Shown here: positions 22,523 through 33,540 of the stretch, one piece after another
Layout: every line of letters starts with the position of its first letter
Position numbering within the stretch: position 1 is the first letter of the stretch
From: Thuidium tamariscinum
Taxonomy: Eukaryota; Streptophyta; Bryopsida; Hypnales; Thuidiaceae
DNA length: 64,000 nucleotides
Direction of reading: 5' to 3'
Assembly: GCA_947034885.2 (NCBI GenBank)
Contig: OZ019759.1
Coordinates: 4,404,501 to 4,468,500, forward strand
Translations under genes and position numbers: made by a program
The notes under the pieces: generated by a model
Seen by the model: the letters and a program-made list of their open reading frames with translations, nothing else
What the model was told of the DNA's origin: nothing
Databases searched by the model: none

Positions 22523-25500
22523 TGTGAGTCCCGTCATTGTCACTTAGGCCTCGGATTTTTCTTTTTTTTCGCTTATTGCTCATATTCAGGGTCATTATAG
22601 TTAAAAACCAACTAAAAAGAGTGCTCAAAGTAGGATTGATACAATTCCCGCTAATGATGGAGAAATGGGTATAATTATTCCGGAGTACGTTAAAAGACTC
22701 CTTAGAGCCAATTTCTACAACTTATCAGGAGATTAGACATGATGTTACGCAATTCATAGGAGATTGCACTAGCAAATACTCGAGATGCGACTTAGCGCAA
22801 AAGCATTAAGGCAGACATTATCGGAATACTTGACGAGGGTTCCAAAAGATTGAATTCCGATTGGCAACCAAGGGAGTCTGACAGTCTCCTACAAGCGTCA
22901 CGGCGAAGCTAACTGGTGGAGATTCCCTTGTACGGGAATGATTCCTCCCCGGAGGAATTAATTCCACCATAGTGCAATTTCTAGTTTAATTAGACAGTGT
23001 AAGTTTTTAGCGAAACTTTGTACTTGTCATTAGGGGGATTCCTAGAAGATCCCCTAAAAAGTTCGTAATTTTCTGGATTACGGAAATGACTCCATGGGAA
23101 GTCAACCGCTTTTACTGGCAATTGGAAATTCATAGAAAATTCCACGGTGATGGTAAAATCCCACTAAAAATTAGGATAGGATTTTTTAGCATAAATAAGC
23201 GTCCCGCCAAATTTCAAGACATTCTAACATCAACAAGTAACAGAACCGACAGCGGAAACAAGTTTTAATGGTTTTATCAAAACTCTTGCGAGTTGACCGG
23301 TGCACGGGGAGTAAACGGAGTCCGATTCGGGTCAACTTAGACTCTTTTCCAACATTCTTGGACCTTCCCGACAACCCTGGCTAGTCAAAACCTTTGGAAA
23401 AAAATCAATTCCAAAAGATAGATTTTCCACCCTTTTTACCGGTTCGTAAATGTTAGCTTGAAGAGCATTTGGGCTCCGAGAATAAGGGGTACGGGTTCTA
23501 TTAGACTAATTTAGGTCTTCTGGAGCTAATGGCACTGTCCGTTTGGCGATCGGACCATTTCTCCAAAAGTTAGAGTAGCTACAACAGTAGGTAGATTTTT
23601 AGATCGTTAAATTGGTTTTTTCTTAGTTAGTTTTATTCGTAACTTGAGGGGGGAGGAGGCCTTGGAAATGTATAAAAGGCCTCCCCCTCCCCTCATTTCA
23701 CACCTCTTACATCTCTATTTCATTTTCAAAAATCTCTTTCATTATCAAACCTCTTATTATTCTTCATACCTTTTCTCAACACTCTATTTCATTTATCCAA
23801 ACTCTTGACTCTTTGATACACTCAATCTCCATCACCTTCCTAAGTTCTTTTGTTGTAGGCACTCACAAGGATCTTGAGGTACCTTCGAGCGCTTAATCAT
23901 TTTAGTAGTACTCTTGCTTGAAGCTTTGATACCGAAATTATCCGATTTAAGTCTTTTGACAAGGGATTCACAGCTTGGATTGGCTTATCGAGGATCCCCC
24001 TAAGCTTAAGCGTGTGATTAAGGTCTTGGTTACATTGTGGAAGTGTGGGTAGGATCCATACTTTCTTTTTAGTTCTTAAGTGGGCAGAGCTCTGGCAAAT
24101 TTATCCTAGAATTTGGGGCTAACACCCTTAATACGGCGAAGCTATCGCCAAGATTCTAGGAGCTTTATAGTTTAGCCAAAAGTTCCACCAAATTCCTTCC
24201 AAAATTCGGGCCTAAACCCCCCGGACGGCGAAGCTTTGAACCTATTCATACTAATTTTCCAGTTTGTTTTTGTGTGAAAGGGTCCCCAAGGGAGATCCAA
24301 AAGTTGGTTTACCCGTGGCTAGCAACTGCCGGGTTTTAGTTTAGTTTCTTGTTTTTTCCAAGTTTACGGCCAGCCAGCCAAGCTAACCGGCCAAGTTAGC
24401 CAGCCAGTACCGTCCGGGATAGCGGCAGGGGATCCCCACCGGCCCGACACCAGCGGCTGGCACGGCAGCGATTGACTAGCCAACACAGGCAGCGTACTGA
24501 CAGGCCATTAACTCAAGCAATTCGGTGGCTTGATCACATACTGATCAGACCACATACTGGTTTCTTCACATACCATATCATCAGATTTGGAAAACTGGGA
24601 TGATACCCTGCGGGGTCCCAACACATTTTCCAAAACTTGGAATTCTAAACTATCGAACTTGAGATTTTTGGGGGAGAAATTTAGCTTGAAGTGTGAAAAA
24701 CAAGTGAGCAAGTTTTTTCTCATTTCTTTCCAAAAATCAAGTAGAGAGAGGAAACTTAGAAGAAGGAAGTTGGAGCCAGTTTCCAACAAACTTTAGAATA
24801 GTTTTTCAATAAAATTCCAAAAGTCCAGAAGTATTGAGGGAGCTCAAAGTGAGGTCTGATCTGGTCAAACCAGATTGACCAGCAACCTAGATCATCAGGG
24901 CAGCCTTCAACCAGGCGAAAAATCAATTCAATTTGGAAGGCAGCCTCACAACCAGGCTAAGAAGTCAATTCAGTTGGAAGGCAGACTCAACCAGGCTGAC
25001 AGATCAACTCAGTTGATAAGTCAACCCCTTTGGAGGGGGTATCAGCCCCCTAGACTTATCAACCAGGCTCCGAGTGCTGGATCTCCAAAAACTTTGATCA
25101 ACAAGTTGCTCGATCTCCAAAAACTTTGATCAAACACTCACAACCAACACTCAAGCTCCCCAAATCGCAAACACCAATACAAGTGCAAGAATTGAAGTGG
25201 AGAATTAGACACAAGCATTTGGAGAAGAAGGCTTGGGTGGCTCAGAACCCCATTAGCTAGAATAGTTGACTTTCTTAACCACGATAGATTTAGACAAAAG
25301 ACAAGTAGAAAAAACAAATAAAAGAATAGTTTGACTTTAGAGAAGTTTAGAGCCTTGCTAAATTAGAGAAAAGTTGGGAAGCCTTAGTTGTGTTAGAATT
25401 GACTTTCAAGACCATTTAGAGATAATTTCAAAAATTAGATTATATTAGGATATTTTATAGGTTGACCTTGGAGGCCATTCAAAAGAAAAGGAAGAAGCCC

Positions 25501-26258
25501 AAAGGATAAAGAAAACTACAAAAAAGAGCTAAAGAAAAAGGAGAAGGCTTTGAAGGACAATACTTCACTCGAAGTATTCAAATTATAATCAAACTCAATC
25601 ACAAGGACATTAGATGGAAGTAGAGCGAGAGCAACTTGGAGAGTTTATGGAGTCGCATGAAGACCTCGAAGTCAAGATGATGGCAGTTAGTTTTTGACAA
25701 ATTCCCTTGTTATCATTTTCTTTCATAATTTCTTTTGCATAGAATTCAATTATTGATCCCGAAATTAGGAACCGTGTTTAAACCCAAGTAGTCAAAATTA
25801 GTGAAATAAACCATTGTTGAAGATTAAGAGATAACCTAGAAACAAATTAGGATTAGATTCTATAAAAGATATCTTAGAACAGAAAAAACCACATCTACTT
25901 TGAATTTGATCAAACATCAGGTAACCTAGAATAGAACACATACTTAGATAGATCCCGTTCATTTGCATGAAGGTTAAAAAGGGTTGACCAAATCGAGTGA
26001 AGCTTAGACTCCGCTAGACATTAAAGAGTTAGAAAACAACCTCAAAGACTTAGCCAAATTCAATCAAACCTAAAGGTAAAGTTATTTTACCCTAGCAATT
26101 ACAAGGGGACCAATTAGGAGTAGGAAATTAGGAAGATCCATTGCTTGGAAGGCGTAACTAGATTACATGTAAGTTAGACACCCACTAGAGATCGTAGCAA
26201 AAGTAGTAGAACTTGGTTGTGTACACTTTATTCCAAGGGTGGGAATAAAGCGCCTACA
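22523..26258 (+). mobile_element. Solo-LTR-like insertion (LTR retrotransposon fossil)
   Basis: The 3,736-bp unit begins TGTGAGTCCC and ends GCGCCTACA, and is flanked by perfect 5-bp duplications, ATATG at 22,518-22,522 and 26,259-26,263. It sits inside a TTAA repeat whose two parts rejoin at the duplication. No pol or gag frame and no internal repeat of the ends were found, which fits a solo LTR or a non-autonomous derivative. A TATA box lies at 23,671. A related, diverged copy in the opposite orientation lies at about 30.7-33.5 kb. Clean duplications suggest it is younger than the host repeat. Confidence 0.7.
23651..23700 (+). promoter_or_regulatory. Core promoter of the solo LTR, TATA box within a hairpin
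   Basis: TATAAAAGG at 23,671 is flanked by G-rich GGGGGGAGGAGGCCTT on the left and C-rich AAGGCCTCCCCCTCCCC on the right, which are nearly complementary, so the TATA box lies in the loop of a potential hairpin. Confidence 0.55.
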
Positions 26259-27020
26259 ATATGTTGTTTTCTCTACTCGGCGGGCAACCTGAGCAGTTGA
26301 ACAAACTTCTTCAAAATTTTTTTTTTTTGGAAACTGTAATTTCAAATTGGTTTTTTCGGTTGATAGAGACATGCAAAGCTTTTAATCAATCCATTCCGAT
26401 CAATGAATCAAAAGTTATGAAGATTTTGAGTTTGGAGTAGTTTGCGGCCAGTTACAAAATCCGTACAGTACAGAAAAAGGTTGACATTCTTCATTTAATT
26501 CAATTTTTCATATTCTTGGAAAAAAAAAGGTGTACATTGTTTATTACAACATTTCAACCATTGGGATAGCAAATTTTCAATTCCATGAATAAAATGTTCA
26601 CAATTTAGTATTTTGGCTCATTTTTTACTTCTTTGTACTTACTTATTTTTTCCTATATGTTGTACAATTCCAAATGGTTTGAAATTTGTTGAGAAGGTAG
26701 CCAACTTCCGTTGAAGTATGAATTCGAAGAGTAACCAGCATTTTTAATTTTTTTTCACACAAATGTGACCTTGAGAAGTGGAGCTGCCTAGATTTTTACA
26801 GGGATAAAAAAACAATTTCTATCAATTCAAATGCTTATATCTTGCAATCTACACGGTGGAAATTTCTGAAAATTTTCCCACATGTTTACGAACCACCTGA
26901 CTACAAGATCCTACGGTTACATGAGTGAAAACTGTGTTAAAAAAAAATTGCACTTGTATTGGAAATGGTAGTTTTGGAGTATTTTGGGTGAAAACATAGT
27001 CAAAAACCTTTAGGAGTTAA
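26259..27020. mobile_element. TTAA repeat type 1 (copy E), right part
   Basis: It continues the left part at 22,333-22,522 and matches the right two-thirds of copies A and B, ending CCTTTAGGAGTTAA. Together the two parts make about 950 bp, the usual length. Confidence 0.75.
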
Positions 27021-27071
27021 GTTTCTTCATTCTAGTTATCCCTTCTCTTTTGTTTCCAGAACGGTACACTA

Positions 27072-27369
27072 TAAGGTAGGGGGCTGTAATTGCAACCCTG
27101 TCTCTAAAAGCAACCAGGTACATTTTGCCTCTAACATGTACCAAAAGTGTACATTTCAGGAGGGGGTCACTTTTAGAAACCATCGTGTTTTCAACTCCAA
27201 AAATTCATAACTAATTCCATGAAGGTCCAAAAAATATGAAACAAATCGGATTAGATGCCAATTCCATTTTCCTCACCACGAAAATTTATTAAAAATGGTT
27301 TTAAGGCGTTCAGCTTCCCCGAAATGCAAATCATGTGGTAAAGGGTCGCTTTTACAACCCCCTACCTTA
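27072..27369. mobile_element. Miniature inverted-repeat element (TAAGGTAGGGGG ends)
   Basis: It is 298 bp with ends TAAGGTAGGGGG and CCCCCTACCTTA. The interior resembles 11,230-11,520 inside copy D. Non-coding. Confidence 0.65.
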
Positions 27370-27399
27370 GATATAAATACGACCTCTTTCATCTTCATT

Positions 27400-27690
27400 C
27401 TTACAAATACATAATAAACTAAGTAGATGATAATTAATAATGAACTAAATAATAAGTAATTAATTAAAAATGAGTTAAAAATTTAATAATGACTTAATAA
27501 TGAAAGAAACAAAAAAATCAATTCAATCATAATAAATTAAATAATAAATATTTAATTATTAATGAACTAAACAACTAACAATAAATTCATTCATAATGAA
27601 TTAAATAATTAATGATGAAATAATGAATAATAAACTAATTTATTTATTAATATTGAAAAAAAAAATTAATTACTAGTTCATTAATTTGCA
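27400..27690. repeat. AT-rich low-complexity tract
   Basis: Degenerate repeats of AATAATGAACTAA and TTAATTA over about 290 bp, almost free of G and C. Confidence 0.75.
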
Positions 27691-28628
27691 CCGACCTTGC
27701 TTGCTATGTGGCATAAACCAATTGATGTTTTAGAAAATTTCTACATGTCTAAGTTGATGTTGCTCAAAATTGTATGCAATTTTTCTAGACACTGAAATCA
27801 TAAAACTGCTCATAAAGTGGAGTCTACCATCTTTAATGACATTCAATACATATTCAATCACCTATAAAGGATTGACATGATGTCACTTGTTCTTGGTCTT
27901 TGCGGCAGCCAATTCGTTGAAAAATGATAAGTTTTGGAAGTTATAGTTTTCAGATAAAATTGGGTTCAAATGTAGATTGATGGATTCTGATGGCTCATGG
28001 AAATCAATTGGTCACATTGACATGACCTTGATATTCAAAATCTACAATGAAGCTCGCTCGACGGTATACACAACTCTAAAATGTTAATTACAACAAATCA
28101 ATTTGAAATATTCAGTGTGATAAGAAGCCTTAGGATTCATTTGGTTGTAATTTTGGAAAATCATGTTAGTATGTATCCATACATGCTACTTTCAAGATGT
28201 ACAAATGGATCCAATAATCATACAAATTTGGCTACTAGTAGTACCAAATAAATTGAAAGAAACATTAGTAAGAGAAATTCGAGAAGCTTGAACGCAATTA
28301 TATGTACTACAAATTGAATACTTCTCCAAACCATACATTCTATTATAATTGTAGTGAACAGTATTCCCTTATTGCAAAAAAAGATGCATCATTAAAATCA
28401 TCTAGACTTAACTAAGTACTCAATAATTCAATAATTCAATTGCATATATACACTTAGATGAATATTCATGAGTGCTGTCAAAATTTCAATTGTGTCCCCT
28501 AAATTCTCCGGAAACTTCATTGAGTGAATAATTACTTGTGAATGCTTTGGAAACTTCAAGTGTTTGTTTTGTATGTGCACCTAATTAATTTGTGGTGGTG
28601 GTACAATTATCAACAGTTAGTTTGAGTT
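27691..28628. other. Upstream region of the BTB gene remnant, no gene
   Basis: AT-rich; no TATA box, reading frame or repeat could be assigned. Confidence 0.4.
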
Positions 28629-29416
28629 ATGGAGTCTGTACAATTGGCAAATGTTGACACTACAAAGTTCCTCATACCGGACGAGTCAACAACAACAAAG
28701 CCAAAGTGGAATTGCTATGATTTCACACTCAAGATGTTGGAGGAAGGTGTATTTGCAGACATCACGCTCAATGCCAACAACGGCTTTGAGAAAGCACACA
28801 GAAGTGTGTTAGCATGTGTGTCACCTATCTTCAAATTAAACTATGTTGAAGCACAACATCAAGGAGCATGTGCACATGCCTCACATCTCTGTCGAAGCTC
28901 TACAATTGTTTCTACTTTTTCTCTATACAACAAAGAAAGTGGACGAGGATATAGTCGCAAGTTTGCTGCAGATGACAGATTTAGCGCTCTCATCGGCGGA
29001 TCAGCGTTTCCCTAACATCCACAAGGTAGTCCTTGAGTACCAGATGCCACCTTTTAGAGCCGCTATTGATAAGCATTTGGGGGAAATTTTCAAGGCCTCG
29101 GTGAAGTACCGGGTAGAAAGGAGACTCGGATATGTTCTACTATGAATCGACTCTGGCTAGGAATTTGACACTTGAAACCTGTTGGCACTACTACGGAAGT
29201 TCATTGATGGCAAAAGGAAGGTCATTCAAGAACAGTGCCCTTCATGTCTGTTTGGATTACATACTAGATAACTACCATGATGTTATCACATCCAAAGGTT
29301 TTCTTGAAGAGATGAGGTGCACTCCATTTCAATTACAGATAGTGATCACGTATGCTAAATCCCAAGATATGCGTAAAAATGCACTTGAAAACTATCTTCG
29401 AATTAAAAGACTCTGA
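28629..29416 (+). pseudogene. BTB/POZ-domain protein, broken
   Basis: The frame starts ATGGAGTCTGTAC at 28,629. The BTB core is recognisable: EEGVFADITLNANN, KAHRSVLACVSPIFK, then HVHMPHISVEALQLFLLFLY and LLQMTDLALSSADQRFPN, then a BACK-like helical tail (HYYGSSLMAKGRSFKN and beyond) to TGA at 29,414-29,416. Plant BTB proteins of the At1g21780 type, substrate adaptors for CUL3 ubiquitin ligases, have this arrangement. The coding stretch is spread over three frames with two frame changes and no plausible introns between them, so it is a pseudogene. It is shorter than typical 320-aa relatives and lacks their N-terminal MATH-like region. Lying inside the 36.9-kb insertion, it is probably a captured host gene. 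Confidence 0.7.
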
Positions 29417-29799
29417 TGTGGCGATGGACCAGTCACGGAGTACAAGTTGACTCGAAGAGACTGAGGTAGGTCTGTAAGTGTAGACTGTTTAAATTTAGTG
29501 GTGTCCCATGTAAACATTGGCTCCAACTTTATGAAGAGAACTGAAGTTTGAATGTTTGGTTAGGTTGCCGTTGAATTATTGTAGACTTTACACGACGTCA
29601 CACTCCATTAAAAACTAGCTTGGGTACGATCATGCTCTGTTTTTGTGACTTCGGACACCATACCTTCATAATTGGTCGAGCAATTCGAGTGTCCTTGAAA
29701 TCGTCAACTTCTCAAACTTCAAGTTCTCATTTCTTGCTCTATGGTCTTGAATGGAGCCCCCTTTTGTTCAGTGATTGGCTATGAGTTTTACATTGCACA
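29417..29799. other. Downstream flank of the BTB remnant
   Basis: No gene recognised. Confidence 0.35.
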
Positions 29800-30075
29800 G
29801 GCAAGAGGGTCGTGACTGCAGGTGAAGGTCCTCTTATTGTGTAAGATGGGATCTAATCGACGAGTACATTCACTCGTTCAGGTGCTCACGGAATTCTTGC
29901 TCCTGAGTTTTGCATGCAAATTGACATTGACGCGATAAATTACAAGTTCTTGAGTGGCAAAGTTCACATGATTGTCCTCGAAGGGGCTCATGCAAGGAAC
30001 TGAGTGACTCCGCAGGCTCTTCCAGCTAATGAAGCACATTGAACGTGCATTGTGACCGCAGAGATGGAGACCGAA
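29800..30075 (+). pseudogene. Fragment of an unknown gene (plus strand)
   Basis: One plus-strand frame reads GKRVVTAGEGPLIV, FTRSGAHGILAPEF, IDIDAINYKFLSGKVHMIV and LEGAHAR with a few stops. The VHxIVxEGAHxR core recurs on the minus strand at about 30,515-30,690. Family not recognised. Confidence 0.4.
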
Positions 30076-30514
30076 TTGATAGCTTTCGTGGTAAGGGTTT
30101 GGTTTGTATTTCAAGGTTTTCTTAGTTCAATTGTGTATGAATGCTTGGCCTTTTTGCACAACTAATGTTAGAATGAACAAGTTGCCTTGATAGATCTATT
30201 AAATCATATAATTAGTGATAGATGATAAAATTAAATCATGTTCTTGACTCATATAATTTGGAACTAATAGATTATTTGGCTCAATATATCTGTGAAACCA
30301 CTTTCCGTAATATATTAGGTATGTCTATCACTCGTGAGTTAACTAATGAACTGTAACACACTCTTTAATTTTTGCGTAAGCATCCTCCAGGATTTGCATG
30401 TGGCATTCAATTGCTTTCAATGAATACATTTTGTTTGTTTTGAAACGAATGACGAAATTTCATTGCAGAGAAAAAAGAATGAACACGTTGAAATTAGTAC
30501 TAACTTTAGAGAGG

Positions 30515-30690
30515 CCCCCACAGTCAAAGCGAGCGATTCAATGTCCTCCTGTGTCGCTGAGTGATCAGTGAAACGCTAAATGTACTTCATTAGCGCATCG
30601 GAAGAGCCAGTGTTGTCACTCAATTCTTCGCGCGTGTGAGCTCCTTCGAAGACAATCTTGTGAACACTGCCATTCAAGGACATGTAAATT
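30515..30690 (-). pseudogene. Fragment of the same unknown gene family (minus strand)
   Basis: The minus-strand frame reads NGSVHKIVFEGAHTREELSD, then SSDALMKYI and ATQEDIESLALTV, with one stop. It aligns with the fragment at 29,800-30,075 over its central part and lies in inverted orientation to it. Confidence 0.4.
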
Positions 30691-30729
30691 CTTGTGTATC
30701 AACTTGAAAATGCAAAACTCCGGAGCTAA

Positions 30730-33540
30730 TGTGAGCACTTTTTTACCCACCCTTGGTAAAAAAGGAAACACAACTAGGTTCTTTTAACTTTTTATGGTTT
30801 TTAATCTATGGGTGTTGTAATGGTTGTCCATTGTGCCTTCCAAGCAATGGATCTTTTCTAACTCCTACGTGTGAAAAATACACAAAACAACAAGAAATTC
30901 TAAATAACTATAAGTTTTACCCTTTTATCTCAATTAACTAAGCCACTGTGGTTTTTTATTCAAAATGAATTCAGTCTTGATTTATAATTTTTAAGTGATA
31001 GAACATGTTTTTCCATTTCTAAAAATATAAAACTTGACCTCATCCGAGCTTTCTAACAATAGTTATGGATGGATGAAGTTTGACCGCTTAATCGGTTCAT
31101 CAAACTCCATCCATTGATTTCTACTAATCTACCTTATAATTTTACTTGAGATTTGACTTTTGGGCTCTGAACTCTATTTACTATTTGACTTTCTAATATG
31201 GTTGACTTTGGATGATTTATCTAACTTTCATCCATTTTGACCCCTAAACTTCATTCTTCCATATCTTGGTTGTTTTAACTCGGTTTTCTAAGTGTTATAT
31301 GCTTTTGGAATCCTCTAGAACTAATCTATAAGTACAAAATGATAAACTTTGACTAAAACCTACTCTAGACCCTCTGAATCATGTTTGAAGTTCGGTTTAA
31401 TGGTATAAATGCTAAACTTAGGACATCAAAAAGAAATAGGAGAATTTGATTTTATACCTCGGGATTCACAATGTTAGGAAGATTGTTGTACAATCCTTCA
31501 AATTCCCCATCATTCGCCATCTTCCGCATACTCTTGGTATTTTTGCCTACGGCTTGAAAATGACTTTTTAATACAAATTTTAAATTTTAAACTTCTAACT
31601 ATTTTTTTTTCTTTCTATTCTCCTTCTTTCTCTTCAACACTATTCTAATTCAATTATTTGGCTATTCCAAGAGTTGACTTGTTTTCAGAATAATAATTGA
31701 TTTCAAATCCCTAAACAATAATTGACCTTCCGCCTCCTATCCTATCTTGGTCAATTATTATTCTATCCAAAGGTCTTAGTGGTTTAAATTGACTCTTTAA
31801 GATTTCTACCTAATCTTATCTCTTCCTAAATTCTCTTCAACCTCCTAAATTGTCACTTCATCTCTCTCTATTTTCAAAGTGGTTTTGAAAGTTCCAAGTG
31901 TTCTACTTCCTATGGTTTTTGAGCCTCTTTTTGCAATGAAAACGTTGCAAATTGAGATTCCTTAGCTTCCTACCTTCTTAACTTCTCTCCTACAACTTGT
32001 CTCTTCACTCTTCTATCTACCTTTTTCTCTTTTTAATTGATTGTTTTTGTTTAAACTATTCTAGTTCCTAGTCTATGTTTTCAAAAGTTCAAGAAATCCA
32101 AAAAATTAAGAAACCGGTCCAGCACAGAGCCAAACAGTTCGTTCGGATAGCCACCAGCACAGCACAGAGCCAGAGTAGTTTAGTTCAGTCGTCCGCTCCG
32201 CATGTTCAGTCAGCAATTCAGTTCAGTTCAGTAGTAGAACCAGACCAGGCAATCAAGCTCCCAGTCAGATTCAAGCCTCGCTCAAACTCAAGTCTTACTG
32301 TCGATGTCCAGGTTCAAGCCTTGCTCAAACTCAACTTTTCCAAACAAATGTTTGGAGACTAAACTTGATGTGTTAAAAAACACATGGATTGGAGATTTGT
32401 TCTAATTCTAAAGGAAGTTTTTGTGAGAATTTTAGTGTTTTCTTTTGGGGAGTAACATAACCAAAGCTTTGCCGTAATTTGTAAAATTCTTAAAAAGCTC
32501 TAAGACCCCAAAACACACAAAGTCAAAGCTTCGCCGTATTTTTAAATATGGAGGAAATTCTAACCAAATTCTTCAAGAGCTCCGTTGCCTAGGGACAATT
32601 AGAAGTCAAATAACAACTCCAAAAATACTACTGTAGGACAACAAGTGAGTGTTAGTGGTATGAAACATTACTACAATTAGTACAAGTTAAAGGAATAACA
32701 AGCTAAAGGACTCCCCTAAGCAGCATCGCCGATCACAAGGGAAGAACCTCTAGGATTAGTACAAAAACTTTAAGCCTCAAACAACAACAACAACAAGGCA
32801 AGTTAATTAAACAACAATTCTAGTGAAAGAAACTTGACAAAAACTTGACAAAAACTTACTAACAAGTGTAAAATACAACAAGGAAGGTTTGAAGGGACCC
32901 CAATGTTCTTCAAAGCTTCACAAAGTAGCAACAAGAGGAGCTTAAAATGCTCCAAAAACAAAAAAATTTGGCAACTTGGCCTAAATAGCCAAAATCCAAC
33001 TAAATGGACCCAAATGAAAACAAGATGGTTCAAAATGAACCTAAGGGGTGAGAAGAGAGGGAAATGAGTGCCCTTTTATACTCAAAGCCAAGGGTCACCC
33101 CCCCTAATTACCTAATGGGAAACTAGTTTAAACTAGTAAAAACTAATTTTTTCCCATTTTTCACTTCTACGCTAATCCTAACTTCTAACTTTTGGAGATT
33201 AACTCCAAATCACAAACGGATTGCATCATTGGCTTCAGAAGGCCATTCCTAATCTAGAGGACCCTCTGTCCCCTTTTTCTACCTCAAAAACTCAAAGAAT
33301 CCTAACAGTGACTAGAAACTCAAAATGGGATAGTAACCCAAGTTTTGGAGTTCACCTTTTTTGTAAAAAGTAACTAGCCTAGGCTCCTAAGTAAATTCAA
33401 GGGAGTAAGAAAAGACCCTAAGTTTATTTTATTCCAAAGTTGTGTACTCCCGATACGCCGGTCAACTCGACAATTAACTTTAAAATTGCTGATTTTAAAG
33501 GATGTTGCTAATTTTGGCATCTTTCACGATCAAAAAGTCA
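30730..33540 (-). mobile_element. LTR-like fossil related to the solo LTR at 22.5 kb
   Basis: Read on the minus strand, this stretch aligns piecewise with 23,080-26,258: the GAGTTGACCGG block near 33,470, the CTCCAAAAGTTAG block near 33,195, the TATA box at 33,080-33,074, the TACGGCGAAGCTTT blocks near 32,530, and the terminal block with GCCTTCCAAGCAATGGATCTT near 30,830. Its outer end at 30,730 is TGTGAGCAC on the plus strand. Its other boundary is unclear because it runs into a different fossil unit. No pol frame. Broken and older than the solo LTR. Confidence 0.55.

Noticed and set aside
22523-33540. The two related LTR-like units as inverted ends of one element around 26-31 kb
   Set aside because: They are too diverged, and the first has its own perfect 5-bp duplication, so they are separate insertions.
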